A stretch of DNA of 64,000 nt from Cephalotus follicularis (Eukaryota; Streptophyta; Magnoliopsida; Oxalidales; Cephalotaceae). Each line of letters starts with the position of its first letter. Positions within the stretch are counted from its first letter, which is position 1. The DNA is taken from assembly GCA_001972305.1 (NCBI GenBank), contig BDDD01000371.1, positions 494,200-558,199 of the forward strand, written 5' to 3'. The notes under the pieces are model-generated. The model searched no databases. It was not told the origin of the DNA and was given only the letters and a program-made list of their open reading frames with translations. Position numbers and translations under genes: made by a program. Shown piece after piece: positions 11,090 through 21,620 of this stretch.

Positions 11090-12300
11090 ATGATACCGTT
11101 TGGAGGCAAACCATACAAGAAGGGTAATGTTCAAAAAGGAGCGACAAGCATACTTGAAGATATCATTTGCTACAAGTGTAACAAACCGAGACCTTACAAG
11201 AGTGATTGCCCGAGACTTAAAAAGAAAGAACAAATGAAGAAAAAGAAATCCCTACTTGCAACTTGGGAGGATAACGACAAAGAAATCCGTACTTGCAACT
11301 TGGGAGGATAACGACGACTCAAGCTCGGAAGAGGAGACACAAGAAGAGGTTGCTCAATTGGCATTGATGGCCATCAAGGAAGAAGATAATGTTGAGGTAA
11401 GTTGCGATGAACTTATCAAAATAGTAGAAAAATATAGTTTCACTATTTCTTCCTTAAAGAAAAAGATTAAATGCTTAACTATTAAAAACAACTACGTCTA
11501 CTTTGAATAATGAAGATAAAAAGAAAGTAGATATTTTAGAAAAACAAAATGATTGTCTTAAAATTGAAGTAGATGCTTTAAAGAAAACTTTTTCTAATTT
11601 TTGTAATAGTAGCGAAAAGTTAGAAAAACTTTTAGGCATGCAAAAATGTGTGTTTGATAAAGCCAAGTTAGAGTATGATGAAATGAATAATGTTAAACAC
11701 TATCAAAATTTCTTTGAAAGAAAGAAAAATATTGAAAAAGATAAATTTGAAAAAGAAGTTATTAAGAAGAAAAATACCAATGTTACTTGTAATTATTGTG
11801 GTAAACATGGACATATTTCATCTTCTTGTTTTTTGAAGAAAAATGTGTTGTCTAAATAAAAAATTGTTAAAATTAAGAAAAATTGGGTTCCAAAAGGAAC
11901 CATTGTGACTAACCCTAAAGGACCCAAAATTTGTTGGGTACCTCAAACAAAATTTTAAAATTGTTTTTGTAGATATGCTTGAAGGCATTGTCCAAGAAGA
12001 CACAATGGTACTTGGATAGTGGATGTTCAAAGCATATGACCAGCGACAAAAGTTTGTTTGTTAATTTAAAACTAAAGCAAGGAGGAGATGTTATTTTTTG
12101 AGACAATACTAAAGGTAAAATTATGGGATTTGGCTCCATAGGTAATGATCATACATCTATATCTAATGTTTTATATGTTGATGAACTCGAACACAATCTA
12201 TTGAACATAAGTCACTTATGTGACAAGGATTGTAGAGTTATTTTTGAAAAAGATTTTTGCAAAGTAATATACATAAAAAATAACCTAACTAAATTTATTG
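11090..12300 (+). pseudogene. Sirevirus-like Ty1/copia gag to protease fragment
   Basis: Shifting frames give a first knuckle CYKCNKPRPYKSDCP (about 11,170-11,214) whose usual His is replaced by Pro. Acidic and lysine-rich coiled stretches follow (11,316-11,760), then an intact second knuckle CNYCGKHGHISSSC (about 11,788-11,829, CX2CX4HX4C). The linker VPKGTIVTNPKGPK comes next, and then the protease active site WYLDSGCSKHMTS (about 12,006-12,044). The segment up to 12,300 (NVLYVDELEHNLLNISHLCD...) is the protease C-terminal/pre-integrase region. A 37-bp tandem duplication (11,242-11,278 and 11,279-11,315) shifts the frame. The N-terminal half of gag is deleted. The gene resumes at 28,123 after element T. 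Confidence 0.88.
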
Positions 12301-12305
12301 GATAT
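12301..12305 (+). other. Left target-site duplication of element T (GATAT)
   Basis: GATAT precedes the LTR start at 12,306 and is repeated exactly at 28,118-28,122. Removing the element joins the copia frame as KFIGYRYGNVYVVD, which supports the call. Confidence 0.95.
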
Positions 12306-12865
12306 TGATGTGGGGAATTTTCTATTTAAAGCATAGTGCCACGTGCCCTTAAGAGAAGATGTCAGATGTCTTTTCCAGGCCTGGACACGTGGCCCGACAT
12401 TATAATTTGAATGGCATTAATGTGTCGTGATCCTCGGGCGCTGCCAGCCCAGGACCAGAGATGTGCGTATGCACAACACCACGTCTTACAAGGAAGGAGC
12501 ACCAAATCCGGCAGAGACTAGGGGGATTGCCCGGGCTCCTCGGGCATTTTCCTTAGGGGCAGCTGTCAACTCTGATTTTCACGCTCAACAGTTACATTCA
12601 AGGTCTATAAATACTAAAAACAACGACACTACACAGGTCAGCCACTTTAGCACTCAAAAGAACCTAGCATTCTCTATGCAATTACTAACTTGAGCGTCGG
12701 AGTGTCCCCAGGAGAACAACCTCCTGGACCTTCAACCTTTGTGTTCTTATTGTGCAGGGATAGTCAACCACGAAACTACCTTTCTCAGACAGATTCCAGC
12801 GTTTCCATTACAAATCAAAGCCCTCCACGTAGGGTATTATTGAAGGAAGGTTTTCTGCATCAACA
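12306..12865 (+). repeat. Element T 5' LTR (560 bp)
   Basis: It starts TGATGTGGGGAATTTTC and ends GCATCAACA. A TATA box (TCTATAAATAC) lies at about 12,603-12,613, with transcription presumably starting some 30 bp downstream. It has the same length as the 3' LTR, with scattered substitutions. Confidence 0.92.
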
Positions 12866-12866
12866 G

Positions 12867-12883
12867 TTGGCGCCGTCTGTGGG
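12867..12883 (+). other. Element T primer-binding site
   Basis: TTGGCGCCGTCTGTGGG begins 1 bp after the LTR end. TGGCGCC-type sites are usual in Tat/Athila-like gypsy elements and differ from the initiator Met sites of the other elements here. The exact tRNA was not determined. Confidence 0.82.
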
Positions 12884-12910
12884 AAACGCAGCAAAAAGCC
12901 ATCAAGAATC

Positions 12911-14573
12911 ATGCCTCTAAGAAAGAATATCAATAACCATTCTAGAGCAACCAGCAGCCGACAACAGGAGGTTCCACCTCCTCATCCTGAAGCTGGACAG
13001 ATTACGGTTTCAGAAAGAGCTCCGTCAATGGGGAGCAATTTAATCAATTGATCCAAGGGGTGGAACGCCTCACTGACTTGTTGGTTACCAGCTTAGCCAA
13101 CCAAAACCAGGCCGGACCTACTCAGCCAGTGGTCCGAGGACAAAGCGGCCTTAATAGGCCAGTACCAGTGGTGGAGATAGGACACCCCATAGGTGCCGGG
13201 AGAAACCCGCCGATGGGAGAAAGACTCCCCCTGAGGCGGTCAGGGGACAATATTCCCCTGGGGAGGAGACCTGGGATCCATGGATCTCAGAGGGCCGAGT
13301 CCTCAACTGCCTGGGATCAGCCCAATGATCCCCGACCAGAGCACTCAAGGCATCAAGCAATGGAGACGGATCCCTAAGGGTATGCCAGGGGTGCAGAGGA
13401 GGCCCGAGTGCGCTCCAATGCTTCACGCAGGACTGGGATTGTGCGGGGAAGCAGGATTGACCACCGAGCCACACTACCGGGGAATCACAAGTTTCTAACA
13501 GAGCTAGGAACATTGAGGATGTGGAGCAAGCAATGAATAGAAGGCTCGCAGACATGGAGAGAAGGCTGGGAAGAGCAGACTTGCCCAGGGGATGTCTGGC
13601 TGAGGTGTGCAACATTAGCGTCCACCCCTTCATGTCAGCAATCATGGAAGAGCGTCTCCCCAGCGAATTCAGGCTCCCCAATCTTGACAAGTACGATGGG
13701 ACCACAAATCCCATTCAACATGTACGCACCTACAATCAAACCATGATGGTGCACCAGGTTTTGGACACAATCCTTTGCCGAGGATTCCCGACAGCACTGA
13801 CTGGAGCTGCCCAGTCGTGGTATTCAACTCTGGCAAAAGGGTCTGTGGAGAGCTTTGAGTAGTTTACGCAACTGTTTGTGACCAAGTTCCTCAACAGCAC
13901 CACACAAAGGAGGAATTCCACCCACCTGAGCAACGTGGTACAAGGGAGAGATGAATCGTTGAGAGACTACCTCACCAGATTCAACAGGGAGTCCCTCACG
14001 GTGAAACACATGGAGCCTTCTTTTGCCCTGGTAGCATTGAATAGCAGATTGAGAAACAACTCATCCTTCACTTTCTCTCTCTTGAAGAAACATGCGGTGG
14101 ATATGGCATACCTGCTAAGGCGAGTAAAAAGGTATGTCAATGTAGAGGAGGAGATGGCAGCCAGGAAACAAAAAACACCCTGGTCAGGTCATTAGGAGGA
14201 GAAGGGGGAGCGTTCACGAAACGCTCCCGAGATAAAAGAGAAGAGGAAAGAGAGGTCTGACCTGCCAAAGGATGACCTTAGACACAAGCTCTCCAGGAGG
14301 GGTGATTCACCCAGGAGAGGGGCACCTTTGCCATCCTACAACAACTTTTCCCCCCTCCTGGACACTCGCACTAGAATACTTGCAGTGGAGCAAGATAAGG
14401 TCCCCATCCAATGGCCTGAAAAGATGAGGTCCCCAGCCGAGAAGAGGGACGTGGAAAAATACTGCAGGTATTATCGTGACCACGAACATGATACCGAGGA
14501 ATGCAGGCAGTTGAAGAATCAGATTGAGGACCTAATTCAAAAGGGGCACCTACGCAAGTATGTGGACAGAGAT
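12911..14573 (+). pseudogene. Element T gag, 5' part (interrupted by element A)
   Basis: The likely start is the ATG at 12,911 (MPLRKNINNHSRATSSRQQE). After frameshifts, the Retrotrans_gag core is clear at 13,521-14,195: EFRLPNLDKYDGTTNPIQHV, CRGFPTALTGAAQSWYSTL, FVTKFLNSTTQRRN, ESLRDYLTRFNRESL. One stop (13,860-13,862) interrupts it and another ends it. A further segment, 14,328-14,573, reads EKYCRYYRDHEHDTEECRQL and KNQIEDLIQKGHLRKYV, the degenerate knuckle and linker typical of Tat gag. The frame is cut at YVDRD by element A and resumes at 21,626. It encodes no functional protein in its present state. Confidence 0.88.
14569..14573 (+). other. Left target-site duplication of element A (GAGAT)
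   Basis: GAGAT precedes TGGAACGCCC at 14,574 and is repeated exactly at 21,621-21,625 after the 3' LTR. Confidence 0.95.
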
Positions 14574-15902
14574 TGGAACGCCCGGCATTTTCGTTAAGGT
14601 GTAATGTTGTATTTACGATGTAAATTACGCTTTGAATTAATGAGAATTATGACTTTCCCTAATTGTAATGTTAAACTTGGGCAAAAGTTGAAGTGTGGAA
14701 GTGCTAGTGCAGTGCGGGCAGCCGACTGCCATGCGGAGCCAGTCGACTGGATGCTGTGGGAAGGAACCAGCTGCATGTTGTGAGAGGCAGCCGACTGGAT
14801 AGTGTCGGCAGAGACAGCCGACTGCCAAGGCAAGGCAGTCGACTGCCAAGGGACAGGTCGGTTAAAAACGTGTTGGCAGTCTGTTCTTGGCAGAGGGAAA
14901 GGGGAGAGAAGACAAAATGAATTGATGGTGTCGGCTTGTGAGGGTGAGGCACGAAAATGCCCATAAAAACACACGCTTCCTCTTCTCTTCTAATCGGCAT
15001 GTGAAAAGTGGCTTCCAAGAGATTGTGAACTGTTCAAAGAGTTGTGCATCGTGAAAATGGGGTTGTTTTCAAGTACTTTTAAACTACTTGGAAACCAACT
15101 TGTGAACATCGTGAAAATGTGAATTGTTTTCAAGTATTTTTAATCTGTAACTACTTGGAAAACAAATTGTGTATTGAATTGATTGCTGATTGTGTTTGCG
15201 CTGCACTAGTTGCGTGGCGGAGGTGCCAGCGATGGCTAGTGGTAGGGTCAAACCCAGGGGCCGGGAGATGGCTGGGTGACTCACTGTACCGTGACCTGCT
15301 CGTGCTTCCAGGAGTTGGGGGCCGATGTTGGGATGTACGACATCGGGGCCAGGAGATGGCGACGCTCTTCGTACCATTGTGAACTGATTGGTCCTTTGGA
15401 CATGTTTGTGGATCGTGAGATATAGTATGTATGCATCATAATGCATTCATTTCATGGTATTGTTTAGTACTGAACTTAAATTACACTTATAATTTAGCTG
15501 AGTGAGGACAAAGGCTAACCCTTACTATTGCAGATTGATGCTGTGACATGGACGACACCCGAGCATGACCGTACTCAAGGGAAATGGAGTTTTATTTACT
15601 TAAATAAATGTGGAACAGTATTGAGACATGTTTTAAATTTGGATTACTGTACCAACATTTTGATGATGTGAATCAACTATGATCACGCTCCGTGTATGGG
15701 CGGTTGACAATGACTTAATAAAATTAAATATCAGAATGATGTGGTATGGGACGCATGGTTTGGTTTGCTTTCAGCTTATATTAGATGCTTCCGTAAGATA
15801 TGATGGTATTAAAAGTTTTAAATTTTACCATATTTGAATATGCTGAATGCTTATGTTAACATGCCATGACTTATATGTTGTCTATGGGAATGGGGTGTGA
15901 CA
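14574..15902 (+). repeat. Element A 5' LTR (1329 bp)
   Basis: It starts TGGAACGCCCGG (the 3' copy has TGTAACGCCCGA) and ends GGGGTGTGACA. A TATA-like CCATAAAAACAC lies near 14,961. A cluster of CAGTCGACTG/CAGCCGACTG palindromes lies at 14,712-14,850, and the conserved GAGTGAGGACAAAGGCTAAC block at about 15,503. Compared with the 3' LTR it has about 370 extra bp (roughly 15,003-15,410) that match the S-type LTR at 600-700. Confidence 0.93.
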
Positions 15903-15906
15903 ACAG

Positions 15907-15918
15907 TGGTATCAGAGC
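15907..15918 (+). other. Element A primer-binding site (initiator tRNA-Met)
   Basis: TGGTATCAGAGC, an exact 12-base match to the expected complement of initiator tRNA-Met, starts 4 bp after the LTR end. Confidence 0.93.
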
Positions 15919-16043
15919 ATATATCCATTTATATGCTTAGCTAGGATGCTATCCTTGGCAATTAAATGAGTTGTTCCTATATGGAAAGGATTCTCGATAG
16001 AGATTGTTCCTAATGATAAATGTTATTTTTTATAGGAACAAAA

Positions 16044-17291
16044 ATGGACGGTCGGAGAAGGCGCGGAAGACGTAGAGTTATCGATGAGGATGCTCCCGAG
16101 GAGGTGAACCTTGGGGGAAATCCTGTGAATGATGTTCCGTAGGTGGCTCATGGTGTGAGAGATCCAATGGACCGCATCGCTGACTATATCCAGCAGCAGA
16201 TAGCTGCTAATCAGCAACAGATGGCTACTAACGCAGTGAATATGGAGGAGATGCGGAGATTGTATGCTCAAGCTCAGCCTCAGCAGATGGCTCCTGTTCA
16301 GGGCATCCATGATGACGGTAATCGGTTTGGAAGGAACCTTGAAAGGTTCATGAGACAGAATCCTCCCAGTTTCAGAGGGGAGCTCGATGCTACTATTGCG
16401 GAGAGATGGTTACAGGATCTAGAGAAGATCTTCGAGGTGGAGTGTACTGACAGACAGAGATTGAGGTTTGTTGTGTACCGGTTATGGGGAGAGGCCACTC
16501 ACTGGTGGGAGATGGTCAAAGCTAAATGGGAAGCCATTGAAGTTACTAGTACTTGGGAGGGTTTTCAGGACGAGTTCCTAGCAACGTATGTACCCCGGAT
16601 TGAGCAGGATAGGAGAGTGGCGGAGCTCCTGGAGTTACGTCAGGGTGACATGACTGTGGCCGAGTATCAGGCCATATTTGTGGATCTAGCTAGGCATTCA
16701 GCCTATCTAGTGGAAGATGAGGAGAAGAAGATCCGGAGGTTTTTGAGGGGTTTATGACCGGATCTTTGGTCTCGGATTAGAGTTATGGAGGTGGGTACCT
16801 TTGTGGAAGTCGCCCAGAAGGTGAGACTACTTGAGACTATATCAAATGAAGATCGGGTCGAGAGGGCCTGAGCACAGCAAGCTAAATAGGCATATACTCA
16901 GTCTAGGCCAGCGTCATCCAAATGGCAGGGTAGCGGTTCTCCTTCAAAGTCGCCAAAACATAGATCTCAGCAGACAGCTTCACAGGGTGCTCCTAGTCAA
17001 GGGACTGATGCGAGGTCTGGAGCTTGTTATCATTGTGCCCATTTGGGTCACCAGTTGAAGGATTGTTGGTCGAAGAAAGGGTTGTGCTTGAGGTGTGGTG
17101 CAGCGGGCCATTCAGTGAAGCATTGCCCGAAGGGTCAGATGGCACCACCTACTGGTCTGGCAAGTGGTAGCGGTTCAGCACCTGGACCATCCCAGTGGAG
17201 AAATACCGGCAAGGGTATCGTGAAAGGTAGAGTTTTCATTCTCACTCAGACAGAGGTTCCGGAGTCTACTTTTGTTGTGGGAGAGTGTTGA
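16044..17291 (+). pseudogene. Element A gag (capsid and two zinc knuckles)
   Basis: The ATG at 16,044 (MDGRRRRGRRR) opens a basic N-terminus. One frame carries the Retrotrans_gag core (16,320-16,757: FRGELDATIAERWLQDLEKIF, THWWEMVKAKW, FQDEFLATYVP, GDMTVAEYQAIFVDLARHS) and then two CCHC knuckles, CYHCAHLGHQLKDC (about 17,026-17,067) and CLRCGAAGHSVKHC (about 17,085-17,126). In-frame stops lie at 16,140-16,142 (TAG), 16,755-16,757 (TGA), 16,869-16,871 (TGA) and 16,887-16,889 (TAG). All could arise by C-to-T change. The frame ends at TGA 17,289-17,291, overlapping the pol frame by 7 bp. Confidence 0.92.
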
Positions 17292-19456
17292 TGGACTTGG
17301 GAGCATCGCATTCTTTTATTGCTTCCCGTTTTGCATCATGTTTAAATGTGTTTCCTGATGATATGCCTTATGTTCTTGATGTGAGTACACCCATTGGAGG
17401 TTCCATGTGTACAGATTCGGTGTATAGAGATTGCGAGATTTCTATGGCAGGTGTTGCGGTGTATGCAGATTTGATTGTATTGCCCATACATGATTTCGAT
17501 GTCATCTTGGGTATGGACTGGTTATCAGCTTACCTTGCATGCATGGACTGTTATAATAAGACCGTGGATTTTTGCTTACCAGATGGAACTACTGTACAAT
17601 TCAATGGGAACAAAGGGTTCTCGACGCGGATTATATCTTTTATTCGGGCATCGAGGTACCTGGAGAAAGGATGTGAAGGGTTTCTGGCGCACATGATTGA
17701 TAAGAAAAAGGAAAAAGGTAAGAGCCTAGAGGAAGTTTCGGTTGCGAATGAATTTCCGGATGTGTTTCCTGCAAACTTGGTGTCTTTACCCCCGAGGAGG
17801 AGCATGGAGTTTGTGATTGACCTAGTACCAGGTACAGCTCCTATATCCAAGGCGCCTTACCGGATGGCTCCTGCAGAGTTGAGAGAGTTGAAGTTGCAGC
17901 TGCAAGACCTAATTGATAAGGGTTTTGTACGGCCCAGTGTTTCGCCATGGGGCGCGCCAGTGTTATTTGTGAAAAAGAAGGATGGGTCGATGAGACTTTG
18001 CATCGACTACAGAATGTTGAATAAGTCTACTATCAAGAATAAGTATCCTCTTTCACATATTGAAGATTTGTTTGACCAGTTACAGGGGTCAAGGGTGTTT
18101 TCTAAACTCGATCTGAAGTCGGGTTATCAGCAACTGAGAGTGAAGGAAGGAGATATAGAGAAGACTGCCTTCCGGACTAGGTATGGTCATTATGAGTTCC
18201 TGGTATTGCCGTTTGGTGTCACTAATGCACCGACAACATTTATATCGCTGATGAACGATGTGTTCAGACCGTACCTAGATCAGTTTGTAGTGGTGTTTAT
18301 CGACGACATACTGGTATACTCAAGGAGTGAGGAGGAGCACGCCTATCACCTGAGATTGGTGTTGCGGATTCTCAGAGAGCATCAGTTGTATGCAAAGTTT
18401 GGTAAGTGTGAGTTCTGGCTCGATCATGTGATTTTTCTTGGTCACATAGTATCTGAAGAAGGCTTGGCGGTGGATCCGTCGAAGACAGAAGTGGTGCGAG
18501 ATTGGCCGCAACCAAGGAATGTGACTGAGGTGCGCAGTTTTCTTGGTTTGGCGGGTTATTATTGGAGGTTCATTCAGAACTTCTCGAGAATAGGCACACC
18601 GTTGATGAAACTTACCCAAAAGAAAACTTTGTTTATCTGGGATGATGAATGTGAAGCCAGTTTTTGTGATATGAAGGATCGGTTAGTTTCTGCTCCTGGT
18701 TTGGCGTTACCTGAGGGTAACGAGGGCTTCGCAGTCTATAGTGATGCTTCGGGTAAGGGATTGGGTTGCGTGTTGATGCAACGAGGCAGAGTGATCGCTT
18801 ATGCTTCGCAGAAGCTAAAGCCGTATGAGGAGAACTACCCGACGCATGATCTTGAATTGGTTGCGATTATCTTTGCTCTTCAGAAATGGAGACATTACTT
18901 ATATGGGGCACAATTTGAGATTTTCACCGACCACAAGAGTTTGAGGTATCTTTTCTGCCAAGATACACTAAACATGAGGCAACGTCGATTGGTTGAGTTC
19001 TTTAATGATTATGATTGCAATATTCAGTACCATCCTGGGAAAGCAAATATGGTTGCATATGCTTTGAGTTGTACGGCTATGGTTGCTAACACGATGATAT
19101 CTCAGTGGAAGATGTTAGAGGACTTCCAAGAGTGGTCTCCGTTTAATCAGTCACTGGGGATCTTTGTTGCCGACATGCGAGTGCAGCCTATGTTATTGGA
19201 TCACATCAGGGATGCACAACCACATGATACGGAGTTGCAACGAATTCGGGAGAACCTGGACTCGGAATCCGATTTTCGAGTACATGCTGATGGTATTCTG
19301 AGATATCGGGGACGTGTGTGTCTTCCGAATGAACCAGGATTGAAGGGTGAGTTACTTCGCGGGGCTCATAAATCTTCGTACGGTATTCATCCTGGTAGCA
19401 CAAAAATGTATCAAGATATGAAAAAGACTTACTGGTGGCCTGGCATGAAAAGATAG
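17285..19456 (+). CDS. Element A pol, N-terminal part: protease, reverse transcriptase, RNase H
   Basis: This 723-residue open frame is the longest in the window. The protease starts at residues 2-11, but the active site reads DLG where DSG or DTG is expected, so the protease is probably inactive. The RT carries [13 protein letters not shown] (about 237), [13 protein letters not shown] (about 275), and an intact catalytic [10 protein letters not shown] (about 337). [10 protein letters not shown] (about 383) and the connection [16 protein letters not shown] follow. RNase H has [16 protein letters not shown] (about 481), [13 protein letters not shown] (about 546) and a damaged [15 protein letters not shown] end. 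The integrase zinc-finger start [19 protein letters not shown] (about 698) precedes a TAG stop. I treat it as half of a broken polyprotein. Confidence 0.93.
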   Translation: MLMDLGASHSFIASRFASCLNVFPDDMPYVLDVSTPIGGSMCTDSVYRDCEISMAGVAVYADLIVLPIHDFDVILGMDWLSAYLACMDCYNKTVDFCLPDGTTVQFNGNKGFSTRIISFIRASRYLEKGCEGFLAHMIDKKKEKGKSLEEVSVANEFPDVFPANLVSLPPRRSMEFVIDLVPGTAPISKAPYRMAPAELRELKLQLQDLIDKGFVRPSVSPWGAPVLFVKKKDGSMRLCIDYRMLNKSTIKNKYPLSHIEDLFDQLQGSRVFSKLDLKSGYQQLRVKEGDIEKTAFRTRYGHYEFLVLPFGVTNAPTTFISLMNDVFRPYLDQFVVVFIDDILVYSRSEEEHAYHLRLVLRILREHQLYAKFGKCEFWLDHVIFLGHIVSEEGLAVDPSKTEVVRDWPQPRNVTEVRSFLGLAGYYWRFIQNFSRIGTPLMKLTQKKTLFIWDDECEASFCDMKDRLVSAPGLALPEGNEGFAVYSDASGKGLGCVLMQRGRVIAYASQKLKPYEENYPTHDLELVAIIFALQKWRHYLYGAQFEIFTDHKSLRYLFCQDTLNMRQRRLVEFFNDYDCNIQYHPGKANMVAYALSCTAMVANTMISQWKMLEDFQEWSPFNQSLGIFVADMRVQPMLLDHIRDAQPHDTELQRIRENLDSESDFRVHADGILRYRGRVCLPNEPGLKGELLRGAHKSSYGIHPGSTKMYQDMKKTYWWPGMKR

Positions 19457-20593
19457 ATCGCCGAGTATATGGCGAAGTGTTACACTTGTCAAACGGTTAA
19501 AGTCGAACATCAGAGGCCAGCGGGTTTGTTGCAGCCTCTACCGATTCCGGAATGGAAATGGGAGCATGTGACAATGGATTTTGTTTCGAGTTTTCCTCTG
19601 ACTCGGAACCGTCACAATGCGGTATGGGTTATTGTGGATCGGCTTACTAAATCGGCACACTTTCTGCCTACGCATGTCACAGATTCTGCGAGCAAGTTAG
19701 CTCGGTTATACATCAAGGAGATCGTGAGGTTGCACGACGTTCCAGTGAGTATAGCTTGTGATAGGGATTCAATCTTCACTTCCAACTTTTGGAAGAGGTT
19801 TCAGTCAGCTTTTGGGATGAAGCTGAACCTTAGTACTACTTTCCACCCACAGACAGATGGCCAGACAGAGCATACAATCCAGACCTTGGAAGATATGCTC
19901 CGCGCTTGTATTATTGACTTTGCTGGTACTTGGGAGGACCACATTCCTCTGATAGAGTTTTCTTATAGTAACAGCTATCACGCTAGTATCGCTATGGCTC
20001 CGTATGAGGCTTTGTACGGATGGAGGTGTAGATCACCCATCTGTTGGGATGAGGTCGGCGAGCGACCCTTGCTTGGGTCTGATCTGGTGGACGAAACTTC
20101 TGAGAAGATTAGGTTCATCAGGGAGAAACTTCTTGCTGCTCAAAGAAGACAGAAGAGCTATGTGGATAGCGTCAAGAGGAGGCCTCTGACCTTCGACGTT
20201 GGTGATCATGTGTTTCTAAAGGTTTCGCCGTGGAAGGGCGTACAGAGATTTGGGAAGAAGGGCAAGTTAGCTCCGCGCTACATTGGTCCTTTAGAGATCT
20301 TGGAGAGAGTTGGGGAGGTGGCTTATCAGCTTGCTTTGCCTCCTGCACTGTCAAATGTGCACGATGTCTTCCATGTGTCTATGTTGAGAAGGTATATTCG
20401 GGACCCGTCACATATCTTGAACTATGATTCAGTTCCTGTGCGAGATGATCTTTCTTGCGAGGAGTTACCGGTGCAAATTCTGGATTGGAAGACACAGGTA
20501 TTGAGGAACCGAACCATTCCTATGGTGAAGGTTCAGTGGCAGTTCCATCGACCCGATGAGGCGACTTGGGAACGCGAGGAGGACATAAGATAG
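19457..20593 (+). CDS. Element A pol, C-terminal part: integrase core, GPY/F and chromodomain
   Basis: This is the same frame as the preceding part, past the single TAG at 19,454-19,456; the first Met after it is at 19,469. The zinc-finger Cys pair (CYTCQTVKVEHQ), core aspartates in TMDFVSSFP and CDRDSIFTSNFW, and a Glu in QTEHTIQTLEDML give a D,D-35-E layout. A GPY/F-type segment follows (LAPRYIGPLEILERVGEVAYQLAL, about 20,268-20,340). The C-terminus RTIPMVKVQWQFH...EATWEREEDIR is a chromodomain, the mark of chromoviruses thought to direct insertion to heterochromatin. The stop at 20,591-20,593 comes a few residues early; RYPLLF continues in frame. Confidence 0.93.
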   Translation: MAEYMAKCYTCQTVKVEHQRPAGLLQPLPIPEWKWEHVTMDFVSSFPLTRNRHNAVWVIVDRLTKSAHFLPTHVTDSASKLARLYIKEIVRLHDVPVSIACDRDSIFTSNFWKRFQSAFGMKLNLSTTFHPQTDGQTEHTIQTLEDMLRACIIDFAGTWEDHIPLIEFSYSNSYHASIAMAPYEALYGWRCRSPICWDEVGERPLLGSDLVDETSEKIRFIREKLLAAQRRQKSYVDSVKRRPLTFDVGDHVFLKVSPWKGVQRFGKKGKLAPRYIGPLEILERVGEVAYQLALPPALSNVHDVFHVSMLRRYIRDPSHILNYDSVPVRDDLSCEELPVQILDWKTQVLRNRTIPMVKVQWQFHRPDEATWEREEDIR

Positions 20594-20645
20594 CGTTATC
20601 CTCTTTTATTTTAGTGTTGTTTTAATTTTGAGGATGAAATTCCTT

Positions 20646-20659
20646 GAAGGAGGGGTGGA
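20646..20659 (+). other. Element A polypurine tract
   Basis: GAAGGAGGGGTGGA lies directly 5' of the 3' LTR. Confidence 0.9.
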
Positions 20660-21620
20660 TGTAACGCCCGAGATTTTCGTTAAGGTGTAATGTTGTATTT
20701 ACGATGTAAATTACGCTTTGAATTAATGAGAATTATGACTTTCCTATTTGTAATGTTAAACTTGGCCAAAAGTTGAAGTGTGGAAGTGCTAGTGCAGTGC
20801 GGGCAGCCGACTGCCATGCGGAGGCAGTCGACTGGACCCTGTGGGAAGGAACCAGCTGCCTGTTGTGAGAGGCAGCTAGCTGGATAGTGTCGGCAGAGAC
20901 AACCGACTGCCAAGGCAAGGCAGTCGACTGCCAAGGGACAGGTCAGTTAAAAACATGTTGGCAGTCTGTTCTTGGCAGAGGGAAAGGGGAGAGAAGACAA
21001 AATGAATTGATGGTGTCGGCTGGTGAGGGTGAGGCACGAAAATGCCCATAAAAACACACGCTTCCTCTTCTCTTCTAATCGGCAAATGTAAAGACATAGA
21101 GAGTTGTGAAGAGGGAGATATATATATATGCATCGAGATATAGTATGTATGCATCATAATGCATTCATTTCATGGTATTGTTTAGTACTGACCTTAAATT
21201 ACACTTATAATTTAGTCGAGTGAGGACAAAGGCTAACCCCTACTGTTGCAGATTGATGCTGTGACATGGACGACACCCGAGCATGACCGTACTCAAGGGA
21301 AATGGAGTTTTATTTACTTAAATAAATGTGGAACAGTCTTGAGACATGTTTTAAATTTGGATTACTGTACCAACATTTGGATGATGTGAATCAACTATGA
21401 TCACGCTCCGTTTATGGGCGGTTGACAATGACTTAATAAAATTAAATATCGGAATCATGTGGTATGGGATGCATGGTTTGGTTTGCTTTCAGCTTATATT
21501 AGATGTTTCCGTAAGATATGATGGTATTAAAAGTTTTAAATTTTACCATATTTGAATATGCTGAATGATTATGTTAACATGCCATGACTTATATGTTGTA
21601 TATGGGAGTGGGGTGTGACA
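20660..21620 (+). repeat. Element A 3' LTR (961 bp)
   Basis: TGTAACGCCCGA...GGGGTGTGACA. It matches the 5' LTR outside the interval where the 5' copy carries about 370 extra bp; here that interval is replaced by a short segment with (TA)5 near 21,120. A CAGTCGACTG cluster lies at 20,808-20,935 and the GAGTGAGGACAAAGGCTAAC block at about 21,218. GAGAT follows. Confidence 0.93.

Larger units (their letters stand above)
14574..21620 (+). mobile_element. Element A: near-complete Ty3/gypsy chromovirus (Tekay/Del-like) inside T gag
   Basis: It has two LTRs, an initiator-Met primer site, gag, protease-RT-RNase H, integrase with a C-terminal chromodomain, a polypurine tract and an exact GAGAT duplication. 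At about 7.05 kb it is the most complete coding element here. Five in-frame stops and a gag/pol frame change mean it probably cannot make an intact polyprotein. By eye the shared LTR parts differ by only a few percent, so it is fairly young. It is the innermost level of the nest. Confidence 0.95.

Noticed and set aside
16044-16142. A separate short leader peptide gene in element A
   Set aside because: It is the gag N-terminus cut by one premature TAG; the same frame continues into the capsid domain.
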